Assembly (NCBI GenBank): GCA_964454975.1
Contig: CAYVVD010000009.1
Coordinates: forward strand, 60,395-124,394
Reading direction: 5' to 3'
Length of the DNA stretch: 64,000 nt
From: CAYVVD01 sp964454975
GTDB lineage: Bacteria; Bacteroidota; Ignavibacteria; Kapaibacteriales; UBA2268
Position numbers and translations under genes: made by a program. Below, piece by piece: positions 26,311-38,300 of the stretch. A model generated the notes under the pieces. It saw only the letters and a program-made list of their open reading frames with translations, had not been told where the DNA came from and searched no databases. Numbering within the stretch: the first letter of the stretch is position 1; every line of letters begins with the position of its first letter.

Positions 26311-29300
26311 GTGTTAAACATGAATAATGCTGAGGAAATGCTTAAATCACTGATAATATTGTGCTTTGTGCTGGCGGTTGCACCTTCCGGTGCTAAGGAA
26401 CTCCTTATTACCGACAAGGATTTGAGTGCATACCCTGAAGTCAGTATTTCCTTCCTCGCGCTGGATGATTTCAATAAAACTCTCAGCATCAGTTCGCCCG
26501 GCTTGGTGCACTTGCTGAGGGATGGAATTGAAGTGCCTGTAAGCGATACATGGTGCGAAGGCAATTACTCGACAATACCGGTATCTGTTGTTCTGATGCT
26601 TGATATTTCAAGCTCTATGAAGGGGTTGCCGCTGGATATGGCGAAAAGCGCTGCAAATGTCTGGATTGAAGCCCTTGATTTGAATAACTCTGAGATAGCT
26701 ATTGGCGCTTTTAACAGCGAGAGCTTCCTCGTACATGACTTCAGTGCTGACAAGCAATCACTGAGGGAATCTGTGTATGCTCTTACTGAAGTAGGCGGCA
26801 CGAGCTTTAATGCTGCTCTGATTGAGGGACCTGCCTCAGCATTGAACATTGCTAAAAGAGCAAAGCACAGGCCGGTTATTATAGTGGTAACTGATGGAAT
26901 TGCCAATGGCCGCGTGGATGATATTATCACAGAGGCCGGGAAATCAGGCATTGCCATAAATGCGTTGCTCATTAAGAGCAGCGGCGACGGGGGATTAAAA
27001 AACATCTGCGTGGAAACAGGCGGGCGTTATTTCCAGGGGCTGAAATCTGTCGCTGAAGCAGTTAACTCAACATACAAGCTGATTGGCGATTTCCACTATA
27101 AAAGCAATTGCATTTTGAAATGGACGGAAGAAGCATGCCCACAATACTCCACCTACGAACTTGTGATAGATGAACACAAATTAAGCGCCGATTTTACTCT
27201 CGATATTGATGAAAGCTTCCTGCCGGAACTCGAGTTTTCGCCTTCGAATCTGATTTCATTTGGAATAAGCGAAAATAAAATCGAGGGGAAAATAAAGTTG
27301 ACAGCAAGGAACAGGGATGTTTATATAAAAAGGATTGTTCCCGAAAAATCAGAGTTCAGGGTTTTAAGTCCTTCATTCCCGCGCTTGCTTAGAAAGAATA
27401 AAAGTATAGATGTTAGTATCGAATACACACCACCGGATACAGCCTACAGGTTTACACGATTTACAGTTGATGCTGCAGTTTGCAAGGGGAGCGGATTTTA
27501 TGCCCATGCGGGATCTCACAGCATGTTTGGCGGGGAAGGCGTGAGGATTGTAAAGCCAAACGGAGGCGAAGTATTTCAGGCAGGCAGCAAGATTAAAATA
27601 GGATGGGAAAATGTATCTGAAACAGAAGAGGTGGAACTCTCATTCAGCAGCGACAGAGGCGCAAAATGGGGAACTATATCTGCAAATGCTATTGGATTGG
27701 AACACATTTATACAGCTCCTGATATTGACAGCGACAATTGCTTAGTTAGGGCAGGGCAATATCGCAGTGGCGAAGGCGGCACCGTTGTTTTTGATTACAG
27801 CGAAGATGATTATTCTGTTGACTTTCAGAATGCGTTCTGGCCGGACAGCAAACGTTTTGTTTACCTTCTGCCGTCATCCTACCGTTTCGTAAGCAACAAT
27901 GCTTCGAAGGATTTGCAGGACTTAGGAGTTTCAGAACAGTTAATCCTGAACTATACCGGGAAAGATGATTTACTGGCTGTTAAAACATACAATGACGGTA
28001 TAAGGATATTCAATACTAAAAACGGACAGTTCCTTAAGTCTTTGAGCGGCTCAAACAAGGAAACTGCCCGCATGGAGTTTAACTATAGCGGGGATTTGCT
28101 TGCGATTGCAGAAGCCACAAACAATTCGCCTGATATATTGATTTGGAATGTTCAATCCGGCGGGCAGCATATACATGCTTTAAATGGTCATTCTGAAACA
28201 ATAACAGATTTCGATTTTTCCCATGACTCGAAAATGCTTGTCAGTGCCGCTCATGATGGTAAAATCTATAAGTGGAATATTAGCGGCGGCCTGCCCGAGG
28301 CAATTTATAATGATAAAACGGACAAATGTAATGCTATCGGGTATTCGCCGCAAGTGTTTTTTGCAAGCGGGCATGATTCCGGGGCTCTCAGGATATGGTC
28401 TTTTTCTTCTGAATTAATTTCTTTTTCACCAAGGGATGGCGTTATTACTGAACTTGAGTGGAATAATACGGGAAATATGCTTGCAATTGGATATGAGGAC
28501 GGTTTTATTAAGGTTATTGACCCTGTTTCGGGAGAAACATTTAAGGATTATATAAAACACACAGGCGAGATTATCTCGCTCGAATTTTCAGAAAATAACG
28601 ACCTTCTTTCCTGTGGCTTGGACAGCACAATTGTCTTTTGGCAGCTTGGAAATATTGTCAACAGCGATGAGTCAGATGCACCATTTTCAATCAAACGTCC
28701 GGCGCTTACACTAAACAACATTGATTTTGGAGAGGCTTATGTCGGCGAAACCAAAGACACCCTGATGAATGATTATATCATCAATAACAACTCATTTTCG
28801 CTAATAATCGACTCAATTACTTTTGCAGATGGACAGTTTTACCCAGCAGGAGAGATCGAAAATATTAAGCTTGAAACCGGGGAGATTATAAATTTAAAGT
28901 TGTTTTTTGAGCCTCAAAGCGCAACAGATATTAGCGGTGAGATATTTGTACATTCTGCCAATGCGGTATTTAATGCAAGTTTATCAGGCAAAGGTATAAA
29001 CCCACCTATTGAGGTAGAAGCCGGTTTAATCAATTTCGGATCTGTTACTATTGGCTCAGAGAAAAGAGACTCGCTTAAAATATTAAATAAATCAGGCAGG
29101 GAAGTTACTATCAGCGAAATCAGCCAAAACGGACCCGATATGGAGCAATTTATATATTTGCAGCAGCACCCGATTAATCTCCAGGCCGGAGGTGAAGCAT
29201 TTATCAAAGCCTCGTTTACTCCTATAAGGAGCGGTGCAGCATCAGGTTCCCTGTTGATTTATGCAGATGAGGCACCGGAACCTTTAATTGCTGCTCTTTA

Positions 29301-29988
29301 TGGCGTAGGCTCGGATACGGGCAAATCAGTTAGTATTTCTGTTAATTATATCAAGGGCGATATTGGCGACATTGTTCCGCTTGAAGTAAAATTTGAATCA
29401 ACAGGTGACGAGGCTTTAAGCGATGATGCCTTAATCAATGTGAAAATAAAATTTAATGCAAGCATAATGGCACCATTATACAAACCGGAAAGTGACGTCG
29501 TGATTGATGGTATGCGAGTGTTCCCTGTCACAGCATCAGGGGAAGGAATTAATACTGATACAACAATAAGCACATTCTTTACACTAACACTTGGCAATAC
29601 GGATACGTCCTCTCTCAGGATAGATGAAATTTTACAGCAGGGAGATTCAGCCACGATAATCATTAATGATGCAGCTATTAATGTGCTGGATATATGCCGG
29701 GAGGGCGGCGGACGATTTGTAGATGGGAGTGAGAAACTGGAAATTGATGTAAAAACCAATAATGAAACAAATTTGCTTAATATTCATTATTCATTGATAG
29801 AAAAGGGTAAAGCAGAGTTTAATATTTACAGCATCACAGGCGAAATTGCCGGGGACTTCGTCCTTTCTGAAAGTAAAGGAATAGGTTATAAGACCATCAA
29901 CGTTGAGATGCTTCCACCCGGTGTTTATGCCTGGGTGCTGAAAACGCCGACAATTATTCGAACAGGGAAATTTATTCTCGTTAATTGA
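26311..29988 (+). CDS. giant secreted VWA / WD40 / ASH protein with T9SS-type C-terminus (paralogue A)
   Basis: A 1225-residue exported protein. Signal sequence to about residue 28; VWA domain about 92-260 with MIDAS DISSS at 98-102, a Thr in GGTSF near 164 and an Asp in TDG near 195. Next come an ASH-like immunoglobulin domain (300-400), a KPNGGEVF domain (about 412-490), WD40-like repeats (about 545-790) and two more ASH/choice-of-anchor-D domains (790-1010). A cohesin-like domain and CREGGGRFVDGS near 1145 follow, then a C-terminal sorting domain ending LKTPTIIRTGKFILVN. Internal starts at 26320 and 26338 are possible. It is first in a same-strand run with two related giants 53 and 29 bp apart. 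Probably a surface adhesion or scaffold protein; the ligand is unknown. Confidence 0.88.
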   Translation: MLNMNNAEEMLKSLIILCFVLAVAPSGAKELLITDKDLSAYPEVSISFLALDDFNKTLSISSPGLVHLLRDGIEVPVSDTWCEGNYSTIPVSVVLMLDISSSMKGLPLDMAKSAANVWIEALDLNNSEIAIGAFNSESFLVHDFSADKQSLRESVYALTEVGGTSFNAALIEGPASALNIAKRAKHRPVIIVVTDGIANGRVDDIITEAGKSGIAINALLIKSSGDGGLKNICVETGGRYFQGLKSVAEAVNSTYKLIGDFHYKSNCILKWTEEACPQYSTYELVIDEHKLSADFTLDIDESFLPELEFSPSNLISFGISENKIEGKIKLTARNRDVYIKRIVPEKSEFRVLSPSFPRLLRKNKSIDVSIEYTPPDTAYRFTRFTVDAAVCKGSGFYAHAGSHSMFGGEGVRIVKPNGGEVFQAGSKIKIGWENVSETEEVELSFSSDRGAKWGTISANAIGLEHIYTAPDIDSDNCLVRAGQYRSGEGGTVVFDYSEDDYSVDFQNAFWPDSKRFVYLLPSSYRFVSNNASKDLQDLGVSEQLILNYTGKDDLLAVKTYNDGIRIFNTKNGQFLKSLSGSNKETARMEFNYSGDLLAIAEATNNSPDILIWNVQSGGQHIHALNGHSETITDFDFSHDSKMLVSAAHDGKIYKWNISGGLPEAIYNDKTDKCNAIGYSPQVFFASGHDSGALRIWSFSSELISFSPRDGVITELEWNNTGNMLAIGYEDGFIKVIDPVSGETFKDYIKHTGEIISLEFSENNDLLSCGLDSTIVFWQLGNIVNSDESDAPFSIKRPALTLNNIDFGEAYVGETKDTLMNDYIINNNSFSLIIDSITFADGQFYPAGEIENIKLETGEIINLKLFFEPQSATDISGEIFVHSANAVFNASLSGKGINPPIEVEAGLINFGSVTIGSEKRDSLKILNKSGREVTISEISQNGPDMEQFIYLQQHPINLQAGGEAFIKASFTPIRSGAASGSLLIYADEAPEPLIAALYGVGSDTGKSVSISVNYIKGDIGDIVPLEVKFESTGDEALSDDALINVKIKFNASIMAPLYKPESDVVIDGMRVFPVTASGEGINTDTTISTFFTLTLGNTDTSSLRIDEILQQGDSATIIINDAAINVLDICREGGGRFVDGSEKLEIDVKTNNETNLLNIHYSLIEKGKAEFNIYSITGEIAGDFVLSESKGIGYKTINVEMLPPGVYAWVLKTPTIIRTGKFILVN

Positions 29989-30041
29989 GTAATATTTTTC
30001 AAATAGAATTGTTAATTTATTAAGTTTAAGATACTTAACCG

Positions 30042-33000
30042 ATGTTCCGTGCCTGCATAAAAGGAATTGCATATTTGCTTTCCATTTTATTCTGCATTTC
30101 ATTAAATGCGGATGGCAAGAGCATTTTTTCTACTTCGGGAGTTGCCAAATCCCTGATTATCAAAAATGTCGGCCAGGTTCGCGACCAATACGGAAATACC
30201 AGGCCTGATGTTCTTTTCGTTTATAATGCAACCGGATTTCAGTTGCAAATCCGTAAAACCGGATTTAGCTATGAGTTGTTTGAGCAAGTAAATGAAAATA
30301 AAGGCCTGATAAATTCACACAGGGTAGATGTTGAATTTGTAGATGCTCTTGTATATACAACAATTTATTCTGATTATGTGTTCCCATCAACAAAAGAAAC
30401 CGGTTACTACATTCCTGAAGAAGGCAGGACGCTGTTGGCTCCATGTGTAGAACGTGTAATATTAAACGATGTATGGCAGGGGATTAACATCGTCTTTTCA
30501 TTGAACCGGCATGGAAATGAAGGCATCAAGTATGACTTCGTTCTCAATAAATCTGCTTCAATTGAAGATATAAAACTAAGATTTTCCGGCCACGAGGGTA
30601 TAAACCTTTATGAAAATGAATCTTTAAAAATTGCTACCAGTCTTGGTGAAATTGAAGAAAAATTCCCTGTTATTTCATTAAGGAGGGACAAAAGTAGTTC
30701 CACTAATATATTCTTCGATAAGCAGGACAAGGTTAAACTGCACCTGGATGGTAACGAACTTACATTCAGTACGGAATTAGAAGATTATTATGAACTTGTG
30801 ATTGATCCGCAAATAATCTGGGGTACTTATTATGGGAGTACATCCGGCGATTATTCTGGCGATGTGGCGGTAGATGTTCGGGGCGATATCATTTTCACAG
30901 GGCACACCCAAAGCCGAGATAACATAGCAACAAGTGGTGGGTACAGGAATACATTTGCCGGCAGCACCGACGCATTTATAGTCAAGCTGAATTCAAATGG
31001 TGTCAGGCAGTGGGGAACATACTTCGGCGGGCCGCAATCTGAGCAAAATATAAATCTGGTTCTTGACAGAACCGGGAATATAATAATCGGGGGCACAACC
31101 CGCAGCAAATCAGGTGTTTCGACAACCGGGGCATTCCGCGATGAGAACCTTGCCTCAGAAGCAACTGCCTTCATAGCAAAATTTACAAACGACGGCGATC
31201 TGCTTTGGTCAACATATTTTGGCGGGGAGAAGCATGCATCAATCACAGGAGTTGCCACAGATGGAAATAACAACATCTATATAGCAGGCAGTACGGAATC
31301 CACAAGCGACATCGCTACGAGCAACGCTTTCCAGGAATCACCGAATAATTCTTTCATCGCCAAGTTCAATTCTGACGGTGACAGGCTTTGGGGTACTTAC
31401 TTCGGCCAAAACGGCGAACTGACTACTATCAAATCAATTGATGCCAAAAACGATGGTACAATCGCAATTGCAGGAAGTACAATAGGAAGGAACGGAATAT
31501 CAACTGCAGGAGCGCACCAGGAGCAACTTGCAGGTTCGGATGACGGTTTTATTGTTCTCTTTGATTCTGACGGCAGAAGGCTTTGGGGAACTTTCTACGG
31601 CGGTCTGTTGATGGATGATATTCAGTCAGTTAAGTTTGTTCCCGGCGGTGATATTCTCGTTTCAGGCTCAACGGCAAGCTCGGAAGGGATAGCTACACCG
31701 GGTGCATTCAGGGAGGCAATCACAGGAGTAATTGATGCCTTTTTTGCTAAATTCAATGCTTCAGGTGAATTAGTCTTTGGTACTTATTTCGGGGGAACTA
31801 ATTCAACAAATGAATCCGCAACAGGAATAACTGCCGGAGCCAATGGTGATATTCTTGTTACGGGATTAACACAAAGTTCGCTTGGCATCTCAACTCCGGG
31901 CAGCCACCAGGAAATTCATGGCGGGAATTTTGACAAATTTATAGCAAGGTTCACTCCCTCGGGGGAAAGGATTTGGTCAAGTTACTACGGTGGTCAAAGC
32001 TGGGAATACTCAGGTTTTGATGTAAGCGATCCGTACAGGCAGATTGCCGTAGATGGCAGGGACAATATTATTATTTGCGGCGAAACAGGCAGTAATGATG
32101 GGATAAGCACTGCCGGCTCCCACCAGCACGACTATGCCGGGGCTACAGATTGTTTTGTAGCCAAGCTTGCACCTTTTCCGGAAAATCTTGTTACCGGTTC
32201 CACCGGAACTGAATACTGCGCAGGCGAAGATGTTTCTGTTCCATACACGGCGCTTTCCGATTTTCAATCCGGAAATGTGTTTACCGCACAGATTTCAGAT
32301 GAAAACGGAAGTTTTGGTAATCCTGAAATAATAGGTAGCATTACATCAACAAATTCCGGAATTATAAACGCTGTATTACCCAAAGAATTACCCCCCGGCA
32401 GTGCTTACCGCATTCGCGTCGTTTCCTCGAAACCGAATGTTAACGGGCTTGACAATGGAGAGGACATTACAATAAATGAGTTGCCAAAACTAATCCTCGA
32501 CGGAAAAACAGATGTTTGCGAAGGCTCGGCTGAGACATATTTATTCAACTCAGAGCCTGGAATAAAAACAACGCCCCGTGTTGAAGGGGGTACTTTTGAA
32601 ATCATGGGTAGTCAAATTGCAGTAACATGGGGTAATGCGGGGAATGGGAAAATAAGCCTTGTGCAGGAATATATTCAAACCGGCTGCAAAGACTCAATTA
32701 CACTTGATGTTGTAATTAATGAACTTCCATTTGCAGAGATTATAGCAACTGAACAGTATTGTGCAGGAGAGGAAATAATTATTGAAGCAATTGCCAGTGA
32801 TAATTATAAACTCGAATGGCAGTTTCCGGGATCTGATTCAGTTAACCTAACAAGCTTAAACGAGCCTGCCTTAATCTTTAATTCACCGGGAGTTTACACA
32901 ATTACACTAACTGTCACTGATACAATCACTTTCTGTACACATGCTATTGAACATGAAATAAATATTCTGCCAGTTCCATTAGCAAGCATCGAAGGTAATA

Positions 33001-35357
33001 TTACTGTCTGCACAGGCGAATCTTATACTTATTTATCCGAATTTCCGGAATCCGGTATAAAATGGCAAATAGAAAATGGAAATATTATCGGCGCCGATTA
33101 TCAACCCGAGGTAAATGTCTTATGGGATAATCCAGGTATTGGAAAAGTTAAACTCATCCAGGTGAACGAATCCAATTGCATGGATTCAATCGAAATTGAA
33201 GTTAATATACTCGATAAGCCTTTTCCTGAATTTAAATATGAAGCCGAGATTTGCGAAGGTGATATTAAAACGTATGTCTCCACTCCTTTTCCTGGTGTTA
33301 TAAGCAATTGGCGTGTTGATGGAGGTATTATTCAGGGAAGTTCTGATTCTTCGGTTGTAACTATTGAATGGGGTGCCGAAGGTGTTGGTGCAATAGTGCT
33401 TGAACAAAAAATAGGAAAAGGAAATTGTTCTGATTCTATGCGGGGATTAATAAATATACATCCTAAACCGGTGGCTAAAATAATTGGTGAAGATAATGTC
33501 GGGGCAGGAATTCCTTATAAATACAAGTCCGGAAATAAAGAAAACAGTCTGAAATGGGTAACAAAAGGCGGTAACATTATAGGCTCTGATAACCTCGATT
33601 CTGTTTTTGTTGTTTGGACTGAAACTGATGCAACTTTAATTTTAACTGTATCAAACGGTACTTGTAGTGATTCTGCGTTATTTGAACTGCAGCCCTATTT
33701 TTTCCCTGATGCCGAAATCAAAACACCCGGAGAACTTTGTACAGGGATTGAGGAGCTATTTTCAGCCGGAGTGGGTTTTATTAATCAGTGGTACTCAGAA
33801 GGAGCTTTGATTGATGTTCTTAACGATACCGAAGCTTTAATATCCTGGGCCACTCCTGGCATAAAAGAACTAATGCTCATACGTAGCCACCCCGACATTA
33901 ATGCACGTGATACAAGCTACCGCGAGATAACAGTAAACCCGGCGCCGGATACTGAAATTAGCGGTGAATCTGAGTCTTGTGGCGGTTGTACTGAAGCTTA
34001 TCAGGCAAATCCGGGTGATTTTGAAAATACATGGAACGTTGCAGGCGGACAAATTATAAATAACACCGGAAGTGAAATCTCAGTCCTTTGGGATTTTGAC
34101 GAGGAAGGCAGAGTAATCCTTGAGCAAAGGGATACTCTCTCAGGATGTATTAACAAAGATGAATATGCAGTGATATTAAGTGGTTTCGCCAACAGGCTTA
34201 TTGGAGAGGATTTTGTCTGCACAGGCCAAACCTATATGTATGAACTGGCCGGGGAAGTGAATATGCCACAATGGGAAGTTATAGGAGGAGAGCATGCCGG
34301 TGTGGTAAATGAAAAAATCGCAGTAATTATCTGGAATGTGCCTGGAACAGGCAGGCTGACAGCAAGCTATGAAGACAAAAAAGGCAAGCTGCACAGGGAT
34401 ACTTTGAATATTAAAATAAACGAGACACCTAATGCCCAAATAGAGGGTTTTGCGAAAGTAAACAGATTCGTTAGTGAAGAATATAGAGCTGGTTTTACTT
34501 TGCTTCAGAATGTAAGTTACCGCTGGTCAGTTGAGGGAGGTGTGATACCTGGTTCCAATGATGCTCAGAGTATTACTGTTAATTGGGGCCCACCAGGTAC
34601 CGGGAAATTGAAACTGGTTGTAACGGATAATAATACAGCTTGTTCAGACACGGCATTAATTAATGTACAAATTATCGATTCCGATGCAAATGCCGTTCTT
34701 TCAATTAGAGATGCTGAGGCAGAACCCGGTGAATATGTGTCAGTTCCAATTGAATTGCTTAGTTCGAGATTTATTGAAGATTCCGGCATAAAGTATTTTG
34801 ACGGCGAAATTGTAATGAACGCTACTACACTCGTACCAACCGGGAACACAGGTTTTGGCAGGGTCGAAAACGGAGTAAGGTATATCCCGCTAACTCTTCC
34901 GGTATCTGCCGAAAAAGGGCAAATTCTTGGGAATCTTGAGTTTATAGCAACTCTTGGAAATACCCGTACATCTGTAATCAGGTTCGGCAAGTTGGAACCA
35001 ATCGGTGCTGTTGGTGTAGTTAATGCATATAGCGGTTCTTTCGAACTTAAAGATTTGTGTGAAGAAGGCGGCACACGTTTGGTAATTGACTCGCCACTTC
35101 TTAAATTACAGCAGAGCTACCCAAACCCGGCTGACGAGACAGTTTATATTGAATTTTCTATCAGTGAACCGGGGATGACAGAGTTAACGGTGATCAATAC
35201 AATCGGGGAGAAGGTGTTAGTCCTTGAAAATAAAAACAAAAAACCGGGCTCATACATTGTACAGGCAGATGTATCAGAATTGCCGTCAGGTTCGTATATA
35301 TATGTACTTAAGACCCCCACACAGGTGCTTTCAGGGGCTATGAAGGTGCTACATTAG
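30042..35357 (+). CDS. giant secreted SBBP-propeller / PKD-like protein with T9SS-type C-terminus
   Basis: A 1771-residue exported protein. After the signal peptide comes a DUF7948-like domain (about 35-255, beginning IIKNVGQVRDQYGN). Seven or more SBBP beta-propeller repeats follow (about 255-720; recurring WGTYFGG and GDIIFTG/GNIIIGG units). Then come about eight PKD/Ig-like modules of roughly 85 residues (about 730-1550), each with an N-terminal Cys, a VxWxxxGxGxIxL strand and a Cys-x-Asp-Ser pair. A cohesin-like domain (1555-1680), CEEGGTRLVIDS and a Por-type sorting domain (QQSYPNPADETVYI ... LKTPTQVLSGAMKVLH) close the chain. Presumably an extended surface fibre or cell-surface scaffold; no enzymatic motif is visible. 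Confidence 0.88.
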   Translation: MFRACIKGIAYLLSILFCISLNADGKSIFSTSGVAKSLIIKNVGQVRDQYGNTRPDVLFVYNATGFQLQIRKTGFSYELFEQVNENKGLINSHRVDVEFVDALVYTTIYSDYVFPSTKETGYYIPEEGRTLLAPCVERVILNDVWQGINIVFSLNRHGNEGIKYDFVLNKSASIEDIKLRFSGHEGINLYENESLKIATSLGEIEEKFPVISLRRDKSSSTNIFFDKQDKVKLHLDGNELTFSTELEDYYELVIDPQIIWGTYYGSTSGDYSGDVAVDVRGDIIFTGHTQSRDNIATSGGYRNTFAGSTDAFIVKLNSNGVRQWGTYFGGPQSEQNINLVLDRTGNIIIGGTTRSKSGVSTTGAFRDENLASEATAFIAKFTNDGDLLWSTYFGGEKHASITGVATDGNNNIYIAGSTESTSDIATSNAFQESPNNSFIAKFNSDGDRLWGTYFGQNGELTTIKSIDAKNDGTIAIAGSTIGRNGISTAGAHQEQLAGSDDGFIVLFDSDGRRLWGTFYGGLLMDDIQSVKFVPGGDILVSGSTASSEGIATPGAFREAITGVIDAFFAKFNASGELVFGTYFGGTNSTNESATGITAGANGDILVTGLTQSSLGISTPGSHQEIHGGNFDKFIARFTPSGERIWSSYYGGQSWEYSGFDVSDPYRQIAVDGRDNIIICGETGSNDGISTAGSHQHDYAGATDCFVAKLAPFPENLVTGSTGTEYCAGEDVSVPYTALSDFQSGNVFTAQISDENGSFGNPEIIGSITSTNSGIINAVLPKELPPGSAYRIRVVSSKPNVNGLDNGEDITINELPKLILDGKTDVCEGSAETYLFNSEPGIKTTPRVEGGTFEIMGSQIAVTWGNAGNGKISLVQEYIQTGCKDSITLDVVINELPFAEIIATEQYCAGEEIIIEAIASDNYKLEWQFPGSDSVNLTSLNEPALIFNSPGVYTITLTVTDTITFCTHAIEHEINILPVPLASIEGNITVCTGESYTYLSEFPESGIKWQIENGNIIGADYQPEVNVLWDNPGIGKVKLIQVNESNCMDSIEIEVNILDKPFPEFKYEAEICEGDIKTYVSTPFPGVISNWRVDGGIIQGSSDSSVVTIEWGAEGVGAIVLEQKIGKGNCSDSMRGLINIHPKPVAKIIGEDNVGAGIPYKYKSGNKENSLKWVTKGGNIIGSDNLDSVFVVWTETDATLILTVSNGTCSDSALFELQPYFFPDAEIKTPGELCTGIEELFSAGVGFINQWYSEGALIDVLNDTEALISWATPGIKELMLIRSHPDINARDTSYREITVNPAPDTEISGESESCGGCTEAYQANPGDFENTWNVAGGQIINNTGSEISVLWDFDEEGRVILEQRDTLSGCINKDEYAVILSGFANRLIGEDFVCTGQTYMYELAGEVNMPQWEVIGGEHAGVVNEKIAVIIWNVPGTGRLTASYEDKKGKLHRDTLNIKINETPNAQIEGFAKVNRFVSEEYRAGFTLLQNVSYRWSVEGGVIPGSNDAQSITVNWGPPGTGKLKLVVTDNNTACSDTALINVQIIDSDANAVLSIRDAEAEPGEYVSVPIELLSSRFIEDSGIKYFDGEIVMNATTLVPTGNTGFGRVENGVRYIPLTLPVSAEKGQILGNLEFIATLGNTRTSVIRFGKLEPIGAVGVVNAYSGSFELKDLCEEGGTRLVIDSPLLKLQQSYPNPADETVYIEFSISEPGMTELTVINTIGEKVLVLENKNKKPGSYIVQADVSELPSGSYIYVLKTPTQVLSGAMKVLH

Positions 35358-35386
35358 TTAAGGAATAAACTAATGTAGGTGATAGA

Positions 35387-38300
35387 ATGAAGAAATTATA
35401 CCTAACTCTCTTTATCCTGCTTTTTCAGGGGATGGCTAACTATGCCCAAGACCTCCTTTTGTTCGATATTGACAATTCCAACTATCCTAATATTAGGGCA
35501 AAATTTTTCCTGCTTGATGAAAATCATCAGCCCGTTGATAATTTTTCACCTGCTGATTTCAGAATATTTGAAGATTCTGAGCAAATGAATGTAGTTACAG
35601 TACAATGCGAAGGATTTAGCGAACCCGAACAGGTGTCTGCTGTCCTTTCTATAGACCAGTCAGGTTCTATGAACGAAGGCGCAACAGAGGAACGCAGGAA
35701 CATGCTGTTTGCACAGGATGCAGCTGTTGAATTTGTGAGATATATGCCGGAAAACGGTACTGAATGTGCTGTTACAACATTCGATGTTAATAATTATCTC
35801 ATCCACGACTTTACTTCAGAAAAAGGGGCACTCTATGATGCAATCAGGCTGATAGAAGTTCCAATCCCGGGCAAAGGCACAGATTTTAATGCCGGACTCA
35901 TGGATTTTCAATTTGGCTCTTTAAGGGTTGCATACAGGGGGCAATTCAAGAAAATAGTCATTTTTCTGACCGACGGCGAAGCAGAAGGCCAGACTGGTGA
36001 TATTATTAAGTTTGCCAATGGTAATGATATAACTGTTTATGCAGTTGTAGTTAAGAATATAATGCCGGAATCGCTCAAAGAAATAGCCACTTCCACAGGT
36101 GGAATGTGGTTCCCAAATATACAGAGCTCGAATGAAGCACAGGATGTTTACAAATCAATTCTTCTTTTATCACTCAATTATAAACCATGCACTATTGAAT
36201 GGACTACAAGCGGGTGTGAACAGGAAAGGATTGCGGAAATCGAGTATATCCCATATTCTTTAAGTAATGAAATCAAATACAGTGTTGGGATAGGGCAGAT
36301 GGCAACCCTGGAATATGAACCTGAGAATTATATTGAATTTGGCGACATCCCGCCTGGTAATTCGGGTGAACTGTCAATTAGAATTTATGCAAGAGTCACA
36401 GATGTTTTTATTGATGAGATTTCATCCGATTCTCCATTATTTGAGGTAAGCGACTGGGGAGGCAGCCCGCCTCCGTTTATGATTCCAAAGGACTCGTCCA
36501 GGGAAATAACTATTAAATTTACGCCTGAAAGCCCTGCCTACATTTTTAATCCCTTAATAGTGACCAGCAACGCCTGCAACGGTAACGTATTCTTTGCATC
36601 GGGGGGTAAGGCTGGATATGCACCTGAATATCCCACACTAATAGTAAAACATCCTAACGGCGGCGAAATTTTCCCTGTTGGTGATATTGTAGAGCTTGAA
36701 TGGGAAGGTATAGCAAAAACGGACATAGTTCTTCTCGAATATACTACCGATAACGGTGTTTCATGGAATTTAATAGAGGAAAAAGCATTAGGTAATTCAC
36801 ACATATGGCGTGTACCGGACACCCCAAGTGATGAGTGTCTGCTCCGTGCAAGGCAGATTTTCAGACCGGAAAGAGATTCGATTCATCTACCCGGTACATG
36901 GGGCGCCGATTGGAATGACAAATACGATGTACTTGGGGTAGGTAGTGGTTCGATTTCTATTTGGAAAGTCGAAGACAGGGATAAAGTATCTGTAACAGAT
37001 ATCGCTTCTTCCATTTTTAAATTCAGCCCAAAAGGAAAAATTATTGCTTCAGAGTATCTTTTTTACACATACCCGGAATTTACTGAACTTGAAACCTATA
37101 AAATCCCAAACCAGCCCGGTGGCGTTACTGATGTTGACTGGAGTCCTGACGAGTTAAGAGTGATTGTTGGAGGCAGGGATGGCTTCGCTTATGTCCTTGA
37201 GGCAGGAACGGGAACAATGCTTGCGAGCCTGGGGCCACACATTTTCCCGGTAATAACCGGCGTAGCATGGCATCCTGTTGATAATTCAATTGTTGCAACT
37301 TCTACAGACCAGGAAGTAAATATCTGGAATGTCGAAACAAACCAATTAATACACAGATTCCAATACGATTGGGCATATAGCGGCTTATCCTGGAGTCCGA
37401 ACGGTAATTATTTATATGCCGGCAGCGTTGTTTACAGCGATGTTACGAAATTTGATGCAGTCAATTGGACAAGAGACATTGTTTCAAGCCCGGATTTTAG
37501 AATAGGAAATATTTCAGATGTGGACACCAAGCCCAATGGTGATATAGTTGCCACAGCTAATTTTGCTGTCTTTCAGCACGAGTCTGAGTTCCCTGTAGGA
37601 TTATGGGATGCTGAAACTCTTGCCCCGATTGATACTCTATACGGGCATACAACAAATGTTCATCGTGTCGAATGGGACAGGACGGGGTACAGGCTTGCGA
37701 GCGCCAGCGAAGACGAAGTAATCGTCTGGTACTTCGAGGTGGAATTGCAGAGGGACGAGAGCGATTCTCTCTGGTCTATCGCCAGGCCGGCGTTCGACTG
37801 TAACGGTTATGCCTTCGGCGATGTAACTGTCAACAAATCAAGGGAAGCAATTGTAAATGACTTGTTTGTAAACAACTCGCATTTTCCGGTCACAGTGGAC
37901 AGCTTCAAAATCTCAGGCGTTAACCCGGATGAGTTTTCATTTACTACGCCTGTTGCTCCATTCACGGTTGGCTCCGGAGAAGAGATTAATTTTGAAATAG
38001 GCTTCATCCCTAAGGATATTGGCCAAAGGTCTGCAGAAATCGTGTTTTATACAAAATACGGTGATACAAGGGGATGCCCCCTGACTGGCAGAGGAGTGCT
38101 AACGAGACTCGTAATAATTAAAGATACGATTAATTTCGGGAGGATCCCGCTTCAGATGGCTTCAACTAAGGAAGAAACGGTAGCATGGAATACCGGAACT
38201 GAAGACATAAACATACTCCCGGGATATAGCCTTTCCCCACAGGCTTTGGCGCAATTTTCATTTACAGACGATCTCCCACAGGTACTGCATGCGGGGGATT

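Noticed and set aside
31000..35000. Possible DNA-level tandem repeats or CRISPR-like array in the SBBP/PKD gene
   Set aside because: Repetition is at the protein level with diverged codons and roughly 85-residue modules; no short identical repeats with spacers exist.
36538..36822. Minus-strand frames inside the giant surface genes
   Set aside because: These and many similar frames are shadows of the coding strand: low-complexity Ser/Pro-rich translations with no domain features.
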